This document shows positions 13,109 to 25,999 of a stretch of DNA of 64,000 bases, one piece after another; positions within the stretch are counted from its first letter, which is position 1, and every line of letters starts with the position of its first letter. Both the position numbers and the translations under genes were made by a program. Origin of the DNA: Quillaja saponaria (lineage: Eukaryota; Streptophyta; Magnoliopsida; Fabales; Quillajaceae); NCBI GenBank assembly GCA_029379385.1, contig CM055608.1:17296350-17360349 (forward strand). The letters are read 5' to 3'. Under the pieces are notes generated by a model. That model did no database searches. It saw nothing but the letters and a program-made list of their open reading frames with translations, and had not been told where the DNA came from.

Positions 13109-13290
13109 TCCCTCAACATAAGGTTAAGGCAGGTTCCACACCAACAGAAGCAACAAGCATTGGAATTTGGAAGAAAACATTAAACTGTTACATTTTGCAA
13201 CCCGGGCATAGAAGATACTCATAATTTAGAAACTAACATGTTAGAGTAATCACACTTTCTACGGTTTACTCCTGAGACTATGTCGAAACC

Positions 13291-16200
13291 TCAGCTAACA
13301 TTAATAGACTGCGTTGAAGCAACAGACACTTCAGCTGCTGGAGATGAAGACGGTGACTTTAACAACTGTGTGTAGTGAAACTCAATCTGTAATCGATGAT
13401 GTAATGGTGTTGATGCCATTAGACCTTTCTTTATATCTGCTTGCAATTCCCTTATAGGAATAGCAGCCAAGAAGCTCTTGATGTATTCTTTACAAGATTC
13501 TTTCCCTTGGCACACAACCTCCTCTTTCTGTTCACCCTTTAATGCTTCCTCAGGATCTGCAACAGAGCTCCCCTCCTTTGCATTGGGTTCCTGGGCCTGC
13601 CTGTTACTGGGTTCTGCTACTGCTGCAACAATCTGCTGGTCATTAGCTGCTTTTTCTTCAGATGATTGAGCAACATTTGGCATTTTGTAAATTACCGTAC
13701 TGCTGTCAAATTTCAAGATATATGCCTGACTGCAGCCTTCATAGAGCCTCTCGCCTAAAGTGTCTATGATATAATAAGCATCAGATTCAACTTTGAGGAT
13801 GAAAAAATGGTCGTTCCAACTAACAATGTAAACCTGGGGTTCACCATTGCTTGGGCATTCCGATCCAGCATGACTAATCTCATCCCAAATGTTATCAAAA
13901 GACATGGCACCATGCAGAAAGTCAAATCTTCCCTCATCCATTCCTTCTGGATGGAAAAATCCAATAAAAGACTTCCCAGGAACTACAGAAAGAGGGCGTG
14001 TTTTGGCTTGAATGACTGTATCCAGATCAAAGTGCTTGTCAGGAAATCGCTCTTTATAGGTCTCGTTTTCACATAGGTTCCTCCACTCTAAAGAGCCTTC
14101 ACGAATCAGACTATCAAATTGGGACTTTATGGGCATGAGATCATGGTTGTTTTGAAACCAATCTGCAATCACAGAAACAAGGGCTGTACATGCACTCTCG
14201 CCAGCTGCACGTTCACTCCGCTGATCAATGGAAGCAAAGAAAGCCTGTGTCTGAAGCTTCATGTAACCATCACGGCAAGTTACTTCTTTCTGCTCCCAAC
14301 TGCCTATTGCAAAACTGTCATCCCCAAATTCAGAAACTGACGATCGATTTGCAGATGAATCATCCTCTGTCTTACGTATCTGGCAGAATTGTTAAGATTA
14401 GTTGCATTAATAAGTAAATCTAATAATACTTTCCACAAGTTCAAGAAATGTTAGAAAAAATATTTTAAAATGGGAACATATATATATATATATATATCCT
14501 TTCCTCCTTAAAACATGTCAGTTATTATAGGCTTATATCACCTTCTCATTTGAGGTTGATAGGTCATCTAAAATCTAAATTACAATTACTGATTTCAGTT
14601 GTTAAACCAGAAACCAAAGTGAGACAAGGATACAGCACAAAATCAGGAACATAGTTCAGTTCCCAATCCAAAGTTAATGTTCCAAGCTTCTACTAACTTG
14701 TTGGTACAATGAAAAACACCCACAGTATAAACTATCAATGTAAACAGCAAGGGTTTTGCAAGAAAAAAAATAAATCGTAGATTCTTACCCCAAGAGAAAG
14801 AGATTCATCAGAACTTAGCTGTCGGCGATCAAAATCTATGTCATCACCACCTTCTTCTCCGTAGGCCTTCAACAATGGCTCTCCTTTGGCTTTGGGAGAT
14901 CTGAAGCTCAACTTCCTCTTCCTCCAAGGTAGTATACTACGCTTTGAATTTTGTAAGACAGATTGCTCAGACACAGAAGCAGTTGAATCTGCATGTTGTG
15001 AACACCCGACATCTGATTTGCGATTACTATAGTAAATCCAGTCCTCATCATTGCCATTTATCTTCATACTAGAGTAAAACGATCCTCCAGCATAATTTGC
15101 ATAGGCCAATGTCCCATAACTGAATGACTTCCTAACAGTAGAGTCGTCCTTTCCCTCCTCTGAATCTCCTTCCTCAAATTCATCAAGAGAATCAGAGTCA
15201 AATGGGTAATTATAGTCACCGTCATCACTCCTAGCAGAGCACCTGCCTTCACTACCCTCTTCCTCACGGCATGCCTTTTTCGCTTTCCTGGTGGATACAT
15301 ACTCAGTAAAAATCTTTACTTTTCTAAGACCAGCTTTGATGGCAGAAAGCTCATCCTTTTCCGCTAGGGCAGTTTCTCCGGAACGTGGAGGAGACAGAAC
15401 AGGAACTATCGATCTCTGAACTGGGTCCATGCTTTCTTGAGAAACTCGCAACTCTAATAAGCTAAGCAATACCTAGAAGATCCATAGGTAGTTTGGACAG
15501 GTAAATAAATATAATATGAAACAGGAGAGAAAATAATTGAGAAGAAAAAGATGAACAAAAGATGTAATAAAAATGATGTAGCCTACATGTAAGATGGGCA
15601 AACTCTAAAATGTGTAGCATGAATGGAATAAGTGGAATTAGCTGGGAGAACATACACAGAGTGAAGGAGAAGGAGAAGGCTCAACAGCACCTCCGGGAAG
15701 AGTGAGTGGGATGTTTAATTCAAAGTCTTTCTGATCAGCTGCAGATGCAAATTCAGCAAGGTTCAATGATGCAGTTCCAACAACAGGAACCTTGTTTTTT
15801 GGGCCCTGATTCAATCCCTGCATTAAAATGAATGCAGTGAAATACAATTAGAGAAATTAATCCATGATTTAAAAAATTACAAAACTAAAAATGATACAAA
15901 GAGCATGTAAGCCAATCTGAAAAAAATATAAAAAATTGATAATTTTTAAGCATAATCAACTGTAGATGGCCCATATAGTCAACTACAATCACTACATAAC
16001 AGTAAGCAGAGAAATTCAATTGCAAAACTTTTTACAAAATCAAATTTAACAAAATTCAACCATTAGTTCTTTGAGATGATGAAATCTCCAACTCTCTAAT
16101 TACACGTCAGATAAAAGACAAATAAATACATAGAGATGGAAAGAGTGGCATAAACGATCGAATTGCACATACCACACTTACAAGCGGCAGCCTTCAACAT

Positions 16201-16939
16201 AATTTTTTGCATTATTCAATTTATTTCAAGTTATACAGAGATATGTACAATCCCAATAAAATAATGGGGATGAGGAACTTGGGGTGCCCAGCCAAAATTG
16301 ACCTTGACGAGCCACAAGATTACCAATAAACTAAAGAACACCAGAAGTTCTTCATGGTTGTTATCAATAAGAATTTCATACCTTTGTATAAACGCCTAAA
16401 AATAGTTTCAGACCCAAAAGTTATTCCAAAATTTAGAAAATTTGACCAAATAATAAACAAATTCATCAGAAATATCATTAAGCATTCATCAGAAAGAACC
16501 TCAAAGATGCAAACTATCTAATCAGAAAGGGAAAGGGAAAGGGAAAGGGAAAGAGGTGATGGAGATAAAGGGAAAGACTGACATTGATGACAGTGAAAGC
16601 TATCTCCCATGGGTGAAAGACATTGTCTTTGTAGGCCGAAAGATTGCAGAGGCTCTGAAACTCCTCATCCCACTCAACGACACCGTTTTGGGCCACAGCG
16701 TCCATATCGACCTCCCTCGTGAAGTTCCTCTTTACTGCCGTTCGCCTGAGCGAGCTCAAGGCCAACTTAGGACCTTTCCACCTAATTTCAACTGTCAATC
16801 TCCGAACTTCACCACTCCCCCTCTCTGTACCCAGCCGCGCCAGATCGCATCCATCCAACCCCCGGACAATCAGTGTCACCTCGTACTTCCTCGAAACCAG
16901 AGGCGGCCATGGCCGCCACCTCATCATCTTCACCACCAT
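13291..16939 (-). CDS. EEIG1/EHBP1-type NT-C2 domain protein, four exons
   Basis: Exons on the minus strand: 16939-16583, 15817-15656, 15472-14789 and 14379-13291. Donors (GTCAGT, GTATGT, GTAAGA) and AG acceptors are all present and every junction is phase 0, giving 2292 bp (about 763 residues). The ATG opens MVVKMMRWRPWPP and an NT-C2 fold follows across exons 1 and 2 (KYEVTLIVRGLDG; NKVPVVGTASLNLAEF), a presumed membrane or lipid-binding module. Exon 3 is acidic and serine-rich, ending DDIDFDRRQLSSDES. Exon 4 holds the conserved C-terminal block: SIDQRSERAAGESACTALV, IREGSLEWRNLC, PGKSFIGFFHPEG, VYIVSWNDHFFIL and YYIIDTLGERLYEGC. The layout matches Arabidopsis At2g25460 and At5g04860, which as far as I know lack an established biochemical function. 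All exons are intact, so I regard the gene as functional. Confidence 0.92.
16525..16552. repeat. (GGGAAA)n hexanucleotide repeat beside the intron-1 donor
   Basis: Four to five GGGAAA units. On the gene's strand this is a TTTCCC pyrimidine tract starting about 30 bases inside intron 1, just after the donor of the EEIG1-like gene. It is likely to vary in length between individuals. Confidence 0.85.
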
Positions 16940-17171
16940 TTCTTACTCCCCAAACAATTAAACAGAATTTCTCAAAACATGTAGGTTAATACAAAACTGG
17001 AAGATTTCTAAGGATTCTCCGAAAGTTTTTGACCGGATTAAGCGTTCCACTACGGATCTTTGGAAAATCTTTCCTTAACAGTTGAACGATAATTCTAAGA
17101 AGGATTTAGTTGAAAGAAATTTTCCCGAGAAAATCTCCGCAGATAGAGAGAGAGAATGGAGAGAATATGCC
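16940..17171 (-). promoter_or_regulatory. 5' UTR / promoter-proximal region of the EEIG1-like gene
   Basis: Lies directly upstream of the ATG on the minus strand. It carries a CT microsatellite (GA on the plus strand, AGAGAGAGAGA near 17147-17157), a common feature of plant 5' UTRs. The transcription start is not determinable by eye. Confidence 0.4.
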
Positions 17172-19303
17172 GTTAATTTGGGTTAATACAGAGCCCGGGT
17201 CTCCATCTATCTAACTGTTCGTCAGAGAAAGGGTTAGGAAGATAACTTGGGTTAGAAGAGGGAGTGGGTAGGACTCATAGGAGGAGGGTTAGGGACTAGG
17301 GTTAAGATGATAATTGTGTTGTGACGTGGGTATCACTAGAAGTAACGGCGTACTAACGACGTAGTTGACTTCTACCGTTTTACTTTTCTTTTTGTTTTAG
17401 AAATTTCTTTATTTGCTAAATTTTTATTGTTTTTTGTTTTTTCTTGTTTTAGAGATTTTAACCTTTATTTTTGTTAATGATGATAATAAATCAATTTAGC
17501 TCTTGTAAGTTACTCATTAAATATTTAAATTTAAAATTAATCAATTTTATTTTAAATTTGTTTGAAAATATAAGTTGACCTCATTCTTTCTAAAACTCGT
17601 ATAATAAATTTATAAACTAACTCGCTTAATTTATATTTATTCTAAATCTTTAATAAATATATTAATTTAGTACTATTATACTCAAACAACTTTTATAGTG
17701 ATTTTAATAATTGGGATGAAATATAACCACAAAATGTTAAAGTTGGTATTGTAACGATATATTTAATTAAAATTGATTATTTTTTATTACTCTTGTAAGT
17801 GTCTTTAAGTTTCTTCATCAATGATATATAATAATCTCTCTATTAATTAATTATTTAAAAAAAAAACTTATTTTAATTTATTATAACACATGAATATGTT
17901 GCGTCAGTCAATTGAAAAAAAATCATCTTCCAAAATAAAGTGAACAAAAAACATGCAGAAGGTACATTAGACACCTAAGCTTACATATAATTATTAGCTG
18001 TCAGTGATTTTCTTACAAAATAACTTGAAGAGTTTTAGGTCTTGAATTGTTAAAATAATGCGGTATTTAAATTAATTCAATAATTATTTCTAGTTTTACT
18101 TTCTTTATTCTTTAATACACAAAAATTTTCTATTTTAGAATAATTTTTTTTGGATATTTATTTTCTATGTATCATAAAGAAATTAAATGAGATGAGATTT
18201 AGATATTTTAGATGATTCTAATCAACTTGGTTATTATCAACAATACCTTAGTTCAAGTGATTAAAACGAGAGTGTGTGATTTAAGTTTAGGAGAAAGAGG
18301 GGTAAATTAGGAGAAAGATATAAATAAAAAACCTCACAATTAAAAGTGAAAAACTCCAAAATTTATATGTCAAATAAAAAAAATGATTAGATCTACAAGC
18401 ATCATCATCATAATCTCGAGATTTCTCCTAAAAAATATTAAAATTTGAAGTCGATCTATTCAAAAGCGGAAGATGAAGTCAAGTAGTATATATATATATA
18501 TATATATATATATAACTAGGCCAACCCCTTGAGGTATCGGCCTGCAATATATATATTTAAGTTTATGAATTTTCAAATTGTGAATGTGCTTATATTTTGG
18601 ATAAAAATGAAGTCAAGTGGTTGTTAGGTTTTTTGTTCTTTGTTTTTTGTTTTTAGGGGGTTGAAAGTAGTTGTTAGTCCAATTTAATTGGAAAAGGCAC
18701 TGAATTTTAAGCCCAAAATATTTCAAATTTTATCTCTCTAACCTCGCTTGCACATATTCGTAAAGTAGTTCTCTCATTTTTATCTTAAATAAAAAAAAAA
18801 TTGTGAATAAAATCCAATTGAGAATAATAATGTATGCACTAGAACACGTTTTTGTTAATATGAAATAAATAATAAATAATTAAATGAAAAAAAAAAAGCT
18901 CTGAGTAAGTGTAGGATAGCAACCTAAGCATACAAATAGATGTTGTTGATAAGCAAAGCAATGGTAAAATTTCATCATGATAAAACAACTTCTTCCATAT
19001 ATTCTAATTGGCTTAATTATTTTCTTCCATCATTCTTCTTCGTCATCCCTAATAAGCTTAATTAGTAAAGCATGTCAACCCCTATCTACTCCCTAATTAA
19101 ATACCTAGAGCCTATCCCTCACACATTCACATTTATGTCCTTTTCAATTTGTCCACTTTGGGTGGTGCCATAGAAGCACTGCTCCTTTTATTCATGGCTA
19201 GTGGTATTTTTCAGATTTAGTTAAGATCAGACTATTTATATTAAAAAAAAAAATTATAAAAATTTTATTTTACTACATTCTAAAAAGATTCAAACTCATA
19301 ATA
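17172..19303. other. Intergenic sequence with a TA microsatellite
   Basis: Should include the upstream promoter of the EEIG1-like gene. A (TA)14 run lies at 18487-18514. No coding sequence recognised. Confidence 0.5.
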
Positions 19304-19381
19304 CCAGTAAAAAATTTAATATTCTTAACTAGTTAACTATTTCCAGTAAAAAATTTAATATTCTTAACTAGTTAACTATTT
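19304..19381. repeat. 39-bp tandem duplication
   Basis: Two 39-bp units (CCAGTAAAAAATTTAATATT start) lie head to tail and are essentially identical, so the duplication is recent. Confidence 0.85.
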
Positions 19382-19429
19382 CCTTAGAGTCATGACTTCG
19401 TAACTTAATGTTAAGTTTGTTTCATAAAA

Positions 19430-19900
19430 GTTAAATGTGTGTTGTAAGAAGTATTTAAGCTAGTCTCACATATTAAAGGTGTATGATAAGAAAAAACTTT
19501 ATAAATGTGTGGTGTACCTTGCAAGTTGCAATTAGTGTAGCTTGCCCAAAATTTTAGAGTTTTAGAATTATCAAAAGTGAATTTATAGTTATAAGAAGTA
19601 AAATTATTGTGTATGAAAGTGAAAAAGAAAAATTTGTGGTATCTATGTGGGTTCACTTTATTCGATTTTAGCTTTCGCACACAAAGCAAAAGCAAAAACT
19701 TTTTCCAAAAATTACTATTTGCTAATTGTTACACAGAGCAATAGCAAAGATTTTTTTCAAAATTTACTATTTGCTAATTGTTAAGCATTTGTTGTATCTT
19801 GAAAATATTTGTTTTGTTTTGTATATATTTTTAATTTAGCGGATGAATTTATAAATGTTTCATTAATTATTTTTTTGAAGGTCGGCTATTTATACAAGAA
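19430..19900. mobile_element. Possible decayed Copia-type LTR fragment
   Basis: The stretch AGTCTCACATATTAAAGG...ACTTTATAAATGTGTG (about 19455-19512) resembles the promoter portion of plant Copia LTRs, where a CCCACAT motif precedes a TATAAAT box. A 52-bp direct duplication (19681-19732 and 19733-19784) follows. No LTR ends could be fixed. Confidence 0.3.
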
Positions 19901-21540
19901 TTAAACAATTTATAGTGATTTACTACTAAAAATATTTTTGAAAATTATTTTATAATTATCACTACTGTTCTTTCCTCAAGAAAAATATTTTTTTGTAATT
20001 TATTGAAAAAATCTTTGAAGTGTTGACAAAGAAAGTGCTGAGAAAAAAATTGTTAAACTTGATTGGAAGTCTCAAATTCTTATTCTATTATTATTTCCAA
20101 CTTTACATGAATTCAACCACAAGTCAACGGTTAAGATGATGTAGATTAGATAGAAAAGCCACGCGTGTCAATATTACAATGTGTCCCATATTTATTTCTT
20201 TTATATGTAGCAAGTAGCGAGTAAGGCACCTTTTCGGAAAATGGAGGACCGACCATTGACTTCGTGTGCGCCACATGTCCATTCGGTCGCATGTGGGTTT
20301 TTGCTTATAATTGTGGGTAAGGAACTAAGAATCCCCACTGGATAAACTTTTTTGGGACATTTCCTTTGTGAAGGAAAATTAATATGACAGAGAGGGACTC
20401 ACGTTAGGAGTTGCCTTCATTCACGAGACATATATATTCAATTTGGCTAGCTTTACAGCTTCACCTTTTGAATTGAACAGCTTCCATTTTGAAAGTTTCA
20501 TAATAGCCTCAAAGTTGGAACATCTGCCAAATATATATATATATAATTCTTTTAGACTTCTTCTCTATTTATTTAATGTAATTTTTGAACAAAATTATTA
20601 AGATTAGTAGAATCTTAATTAAAATAAATAAGTGTTATTTTATTTTATTAACACCAAGACTAATACAATTCTTATTAAAATAAATAAGTGTTCTTTTATT
20701 TTAATAAGATTATTATTATTAGAGAAATCCTAATTAAAATAAAATAAGAGTCATTGTTGGATTTCTAATTAATAATACTTAGGATTTGAGAAACCTACTT
20801 TAGTTTTGAATCAACAGTTAATTCATACTTAAATTATTAGATTTATGACAATCTTATAATATCGAAATTAAGGGATATTTCACGTATGAAACTTCATGCA
20901 TTAACACAATTAGAATGAAATCAAGTTACTGTTTTTATTTAATGTAATATGATTGTAGGGATAATAGTGGATGATTATGGACCTTAGACCTATGTGATGA
21001 GTTTTATTTTTATATTTAATGGTTGTACAAATATTTGGGTTGTAATCTTTAAATGGGGCATGCATGTCTTGCATTTTCTTTTATCTCTCAATGTAACTTG
21101 TATCTCCCTCCTATGTGATTCCCATTGAATTTGATTCAAGGTTTCTTAATTAAAATTATGCATAGATTATTAGGATATGATAGAATTTTATTAAAGAAAG
21201 GCAGTGGATCATTTAAAGATTGAAGACTCATGAATGTATAGGATAATCATGTAAGAATTTTACCTAAGAATGTCCTAGTGATTTACTTATCGCTCAAATA
21301 AATCACACTTAAAAAGAAGTCCATAGTCATCCACCATATTAGCATAAGATATGTATTAAAATGTATGTTGATACATGCATAACTCATATATGATATATAT
21401 GATATATGCATGATGAGACCTAAATATAATTATATTTGACCAAGAGGGATAATCCCTCTTAATCAAATATAGAAATATTAAGTTGTAACGAAATTCATTA
21501 TAAGAATAAAATTTGTAGCCCTCCACTATTATAGGTAGTA
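19901..21540. other. Sequence upstream of Copia A, no gene recognised
   Basis: Bases 20100-20460 are less AT-rich and look promoter-like but no reading frame follows. Bases 20590-20760 hold diverged copies of a CTTAATTAAAATAAATAAG motif. A 5' LTR matching the Copia A 3' LTR was not found here. Confidence 0.4.
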
Positions 21541-21559
21541 TTAGAAATTATTCTGTGAT

Positions 21560-21870
21560 TGTAAATTTGTTGTGTCACACATGATTTGCAATTCCAGGAT
21601 AACTCGTATTATCTATGCATAGTAGATGCTTATGATATATCTTGATTATATAATTTTTTTGTGTCACACATGAATTATATATATTAGGATGTAATTGTTG
21701 CGAATAATAGGAGTAACTTAACTAAAAGTTATTTAATTTGTTGTGTCACACATGATTGTATAATTTTAAGGGGCTAAATATGATTAAGAATTTCATATGA
21801 TAAAATTGATTATACTTATCTACCTATCAAATACTTTTTTGGCTTGTTGTGTCACACATAGCTATATTGT
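21560..21870. repeat. Spaced GTGTCACAC repeat upstream of Copia A gag
   Basis: The motif TTGTGTCACACAT occurs at about 21572, 21661, 21743 and 21849 (motif start GTGTCACAC), spaced 89, 82 and 106 bp. Each is preceded by a T-rich AATTTGTT-like lead and most are followed by GA and an AT-rich stretch with TATAATT. The core TGTG-T-CACA is an odd-length palindrome. The units are diverged apart from the motif. The array sits in the position of an LTR or leader, about 200 bases before gag. Confidence 0.75.
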
Positions 21871-22057
21871 ATATTGATGGGATTTTAATCCCTGCTAAGA
21901 AACCTTCTAACCAAGTTACTCGTTTTCCATTCTTAGAAGGTAATGAAAATTCAAGAGAATAGTGGGAGGTACCATTTAGATTAAAAGACCAAATCTATTT
22001 GGTAGTTAATAATACAAATAAATGCTAATTTAATTTGTTGATTATTTGTAGATCATC

Positions 22058-22862
22058 ATGGTAAACTCACTTACTCGTCTTTTAGAAACAAATCGTTGGA
22101 TTGGACCTAATTATATAGATTGGTTTAGGAATTTGAGAATTGTTCTTAATTCTAAAAGGATAAGTTATATTCTTGAGATTCCTGTTCCTAAAATTCCCGA
22201 TGAGAATTCATCTGCTGAGGAAGAAAATGCCTATTTTAGATGGAAGGAGCATAATGTAAAAGCTGTATGCTACATGCAGTCATCTATGTCAAATGAGTTT
22301 CAGAGGCAACATGATAAGATAGAGCATGCTTTTGTTATCGTAAAGCATCTACAAGAACTTTATGGTGAGCATAGTGGTATTGCTAGATATCAAATATCTA
22401 GAGAGCTTTTCAGGGCTAAGATAACTGAACAATCATCTATTTATGAACATGGACTAAAGATGATTGAGTAGTTAAAAGAACTAGGCTTCAATATGGATAT
22501 TGAGTTGTGCATGGATTTTGATCCTGCAATCTTTGCTTGACACTTACTCGCAGTTTGTCATGAACTTTCACATGAACAAGTTAGAGGTTTCGCTTCATGA
22601 GCTTGTTAACATGTTGAAAACTACTGAGCCATCTATTAAGAATGACAAAAACCACATTATGTATGTAAGTAGCTCTTCAAAGTCCAAAAAGAACAAGGGT
22701 TTCTTCTAAAAAGAAGGATTTGAAACTACACAAACCTAATGGTGGTATTAAGAAACCTACCAAGGCCAATGATAAGGGACAATGCTTCTATTATGGTTTG
22801 AAGAACAAATTTTCTGAAGGTATGTCTCATATTTTCATTATTGAAGTTAATGTAGACGATTC
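22058..22862 (+). pseudogene. Copia A gag (broken)
   Basis: Opens with MVNSLTRLLETNRW and continues with GPNYIDWFRNLRIVL, the usual start of plant Copia gag, then HAFVIVKHLQELYGEHS. A TAG at 22469-22471 and further breaks follow. The zinc knuckle near 22785 is degraded (CFYYG instead of CxxC). The frame is cut at 22862 by the nested solo LTR. The gene is not translatable as a whole. Confidence 0.85.
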
Positions 22863-24601
22863 TATAAGGAATCGATGTAAAATATGACAATCATATGCAC
22901 AGCAGAATTTAAAATTTTGATTCTTTAATCCAAAATCACCTTATGATTATATGAAAAATTGTAAAACTAGTTTAACAATTAAATAAGAAGTTAGAGAATG
23001 TGTACCTCCGAGATTTTCAATTCTTTCATCGTATTCTTGATTCAATATTCGTTCTCTCTTGATTTATCAACAACACAGCAACGGCACAAGTGTCCCATCT
23101 CTAAGTGTATCCACACAAACGAATCCAACCAAGAATCTTCATGCTTGAAGGTGAGAGGAGTCACTAAAGAGATTCCTTGTATGCTAGCACAATTTACCAA
23201 ATCTCTCTTATAATTTAGGAATTGTCATTGGCCTAAAATCCTTTTAAAGGTTCTTAGCCTTCTTGTACAATACGTATAATTATTTTTATCTTTTGTGTTC
23301 TTTTTAATTTGTTAAGTCTTATATTTATTAAGACTAGCCACCTCACTATGTATTGGACAATCCTTACACATTAGAGATGCTGCTGACATTAGGATTTAAT
23401 TATAACTAAATCTAATGCCTGACAAACTATAATAATTAAGCTGACTGCCCCAAAACTCTCTTTAACTGAATATCGCTCTTTTATGTGTGACCCCTTAGAT
23501 TCAAACTATTGATGGCAGTAGGCATGTAACTTTTACATATTTATTATTGCACCCTGTCCAATTAAATTAGAACTCATTCTAATTATTTATATTAAAACTC
23601 TTTTTAATTTTTCTTATAATTAAGATTAATTAATTAATTATCAGGGTTTCTTATAAGTTAAGATTGGTGCTTAGCAGTACATGATGACTGCCCATAATAG
23701 TATGAATATGGATGTGAACCTTTTGAACTTTTCTATTAACAGTTACTATGCAATTCAATCCTTCTATCATGCAATGTCCCGATTAAATCTATTTGGGTAT
23801 GAAAATAATGTCAAACCTTAAATTTAATCTTATGTGTCTAGATCTTAAGATTATAAATTCATTGGAGAAATTAGAAACTCATATTCTAATATCCACTGTG
23901 TTATGACCATAGACTTTAAGTTAAATATTTTATAGACCACATAGGACATTCTCTCTTTTCTACTAAGAGTAACAGATCTTTTATTGTACATTCACATACC
24001 TCCATATGCAAGTGGTTATACCTAATTACTACTTCTTAGGTAACTTATTAATAGAATAAAAAATAGTATCAAAGTATAATGATGTACATATAAGATATGT
24101 ATGATGTCTTAAGTCAAAGGACTATTTGAATAACTGTAACATGATAACCATCATTGACATGTAGAAAAACTCCATGTAGGTGTTCTCAGTTGAGTCAGTT
24201 CAATGAACTCATTCTCTAATGAGCACCTACATATCTGTCTTATTGTCTCATATACATGATTATGAGATCAGTCACCCTCAACTCTTTAAGCTAACTATAT
24301 ATGTACTAATCTATCTAGATTCACTAATACCCTACTTAGTGAATCTATGATTATGAACATTTAAGAATTAAGCTTAAAGGAAATACATCTCATTAGCATG
24401 ATCTCATCATGATGCTTATTTCCATAACTTTAATTCTTTAGGCTTGTGATGGCTAATTAATAACTCTTATACATGATATTTTTTATCACTTATTCAATTA
24501 AATGAATATTAATATTTATTAATAATAATATGAATAAGATTATGCATAAAATATTATGCCATAACATCACATGTCATTGGCTTTAGAGCATACTACTAAT
24601 A
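22863..24601 (-). mobile_element. Solo LTR nested in Copia A, copy 2, with GATTC target duplication
   Basis: A 1739-bp block collinear with the LTRs at 8993-10728 and 46003-47994. It is flanked on both sides by GATTC (22858-22862 and 24602-24606), a perfect 5-bp target-site duplication. Its own ends have drifted from TG...CA (TATAAGG... and ...ACTAATA). Removing it together with one GATTC rejoins the Copia A frame at the gag/protease border. It inserted into an already resident Copia A and later lost its interior and one LTR. Confidence 0.92.
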
Positions 24602-24973
24602 GATTCTACTTCATGGGTACTAGATACTAGTAGTGGTTCTCACAATTGTAATTCTATACAAGGATTGAGAAGAAGTAGAAGGCTGAGCAAAGGTGAGGTG
24701 GACTTGCGACTAGGAAATAGAACAATAGTTGATGCACTAGTTGTGGGAACATATTGCTTAGTTTTATCATTTGGAAAAACATTAGAATTTAATGATTATT
24801 TCTATGTACCAGTTTTAGTTAAGAACATTATTTCTATTTCTAAACTTGATATGGAGGGTTATGAATTTTCTCTTAAGAACAAGTGTTGTTTGATTTATTT
24901 TCGTACTAAATATGGTACTGGTATTTTAGATGATGGTCTTTATATTCTTAATAGTGCATGGCAATGTACTTAA
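24602..24973 (+). pseudogene. Copia A protease region (broken)
   Basis: Starts at the duplicated GATTC with a segment equivalent to STSWVLDTG: the aspartic-protease triad reads DTS instead of DTG. It continues with the usual SIQGLRRSRRL, VPVLVKNIISISKLDMEGY and GLYILN motifs and stops at 24971-24973 (TAA). The altered triad alone would inactivate it. Confidence 0.85.
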
Positions 24974-24999
24974 TATCGAACATTCAAACAAAAAGAAGA

Positions 25000-25960
25000 A
25001 AGATCAAGTAAATTATTCATATATGGCTTAAGATTAGGTCATATAAATGAAGATAGAGTTCAGAAGTTGGTAGAAGAAGGTTATTTAGACTTAAAGGATT
25101 TTGAATCCTATCCAACTTGTGAAGCTTGTCTCATAGGGAAAATGACTAGATCTTCATTTAGTGGACATGGAGAAAGAGTTGTAGATATAATAGGTTAGTG
25201 CACACTGATGTGTGTGGACCCTTAACAGTCACTTTCAGCGGAGGTTACACCTATTTTATTACTATTACCAATGACCTTTCTAGGTATGGGTGTATATACT
25301 TAATAAAGTATAAATCTGAATCATTTGAAAAGTTCAAAGAATTTAAAAGTGAAGTTGAAAAGCAAACTGGGAAGAGTATTAAAAATCTTCAAACAAATTG
25401 AGGAGGTGAATACTTGTTTGATGATTTTCTTGATCATTTAAAAGAGAATGAAATTCTCTCTTAGTGGACTTCTCCTAGAACACCACAAATGAATGGTGTG
25501 TCAGAAAGGATAGATCGAACATTATTAGATATGGTTTGGTCTATGATGGTTTGCACTAATCTTCCTACCTTTTTCTAGGGTTATACCCTACTATCCGCTG
25601 CCTACCTGCTCAATATAATATCCTCGAAGGCTATATCATCAACACCATATAAGATATGGAAAGAGAAGAAACCCAATCTCAATTGCATTATGATTTAAGG
25701 TTGTCTTATATATGTAAAAAAGTTAAAATTAGATAAATTAGGAGCAAAATCTAATAAGTGCAGGTTTGTGGGATATCCTAAGGAAACTATTAGATATTAT
25801 ATCTATCACCCATTGAAACAAAAAGTGTTTGTTTCCAAACTATTTGTCTTTCTAGAAAAAGAGTTTATGCTAGAAGGAAGCAATGGGAGCAAGATAAAAC
25901 TTGATGAGATATCATAAGAACCACAAGCGAATGATACACTGTAACCTCAGGTGCCTATTG
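25000..25960 (+). pseudogene. Copia A pre-integrase and integrase region (broken)
   Basis: The GAG-pre-integrase segment has FESYPTCEACLIGKMTRSSF (near 25105-25160). The integrase core follows with HTDVCGPL, GGYTYFITITNDLSRYG and NGVSER. The second catalytic aspartate is lost (TN then a stop before GGEYL) and several stops interrupt the frame. The order protease, integrase, RT is diagnostic of Ty1/Copia. Confidence 0.85.
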
Positions 25961-25999
25961 AAGTTGAACCTCAAAGTACATAATTTTTATGTCGGTCTA

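Noticed and set aside
13478..14417. Several plus-strand frames of 63-89 codons
   Set aside because: All are antisense shadows of exon 4 of the EEIG1-like gene.
16556..16984. 142-codon frame on the plus strand
   Set aside because: It is antisense to exon 1 of the EEIG1-like gene, whose sense frame is conserved and spliced correctly.
21560..21870. CRISPR-like spaced repeats
   Set aside because: The repeated core is only about 13 bases, spacing is irregular (82-106 bp), and the context is a plant retrotransposon.
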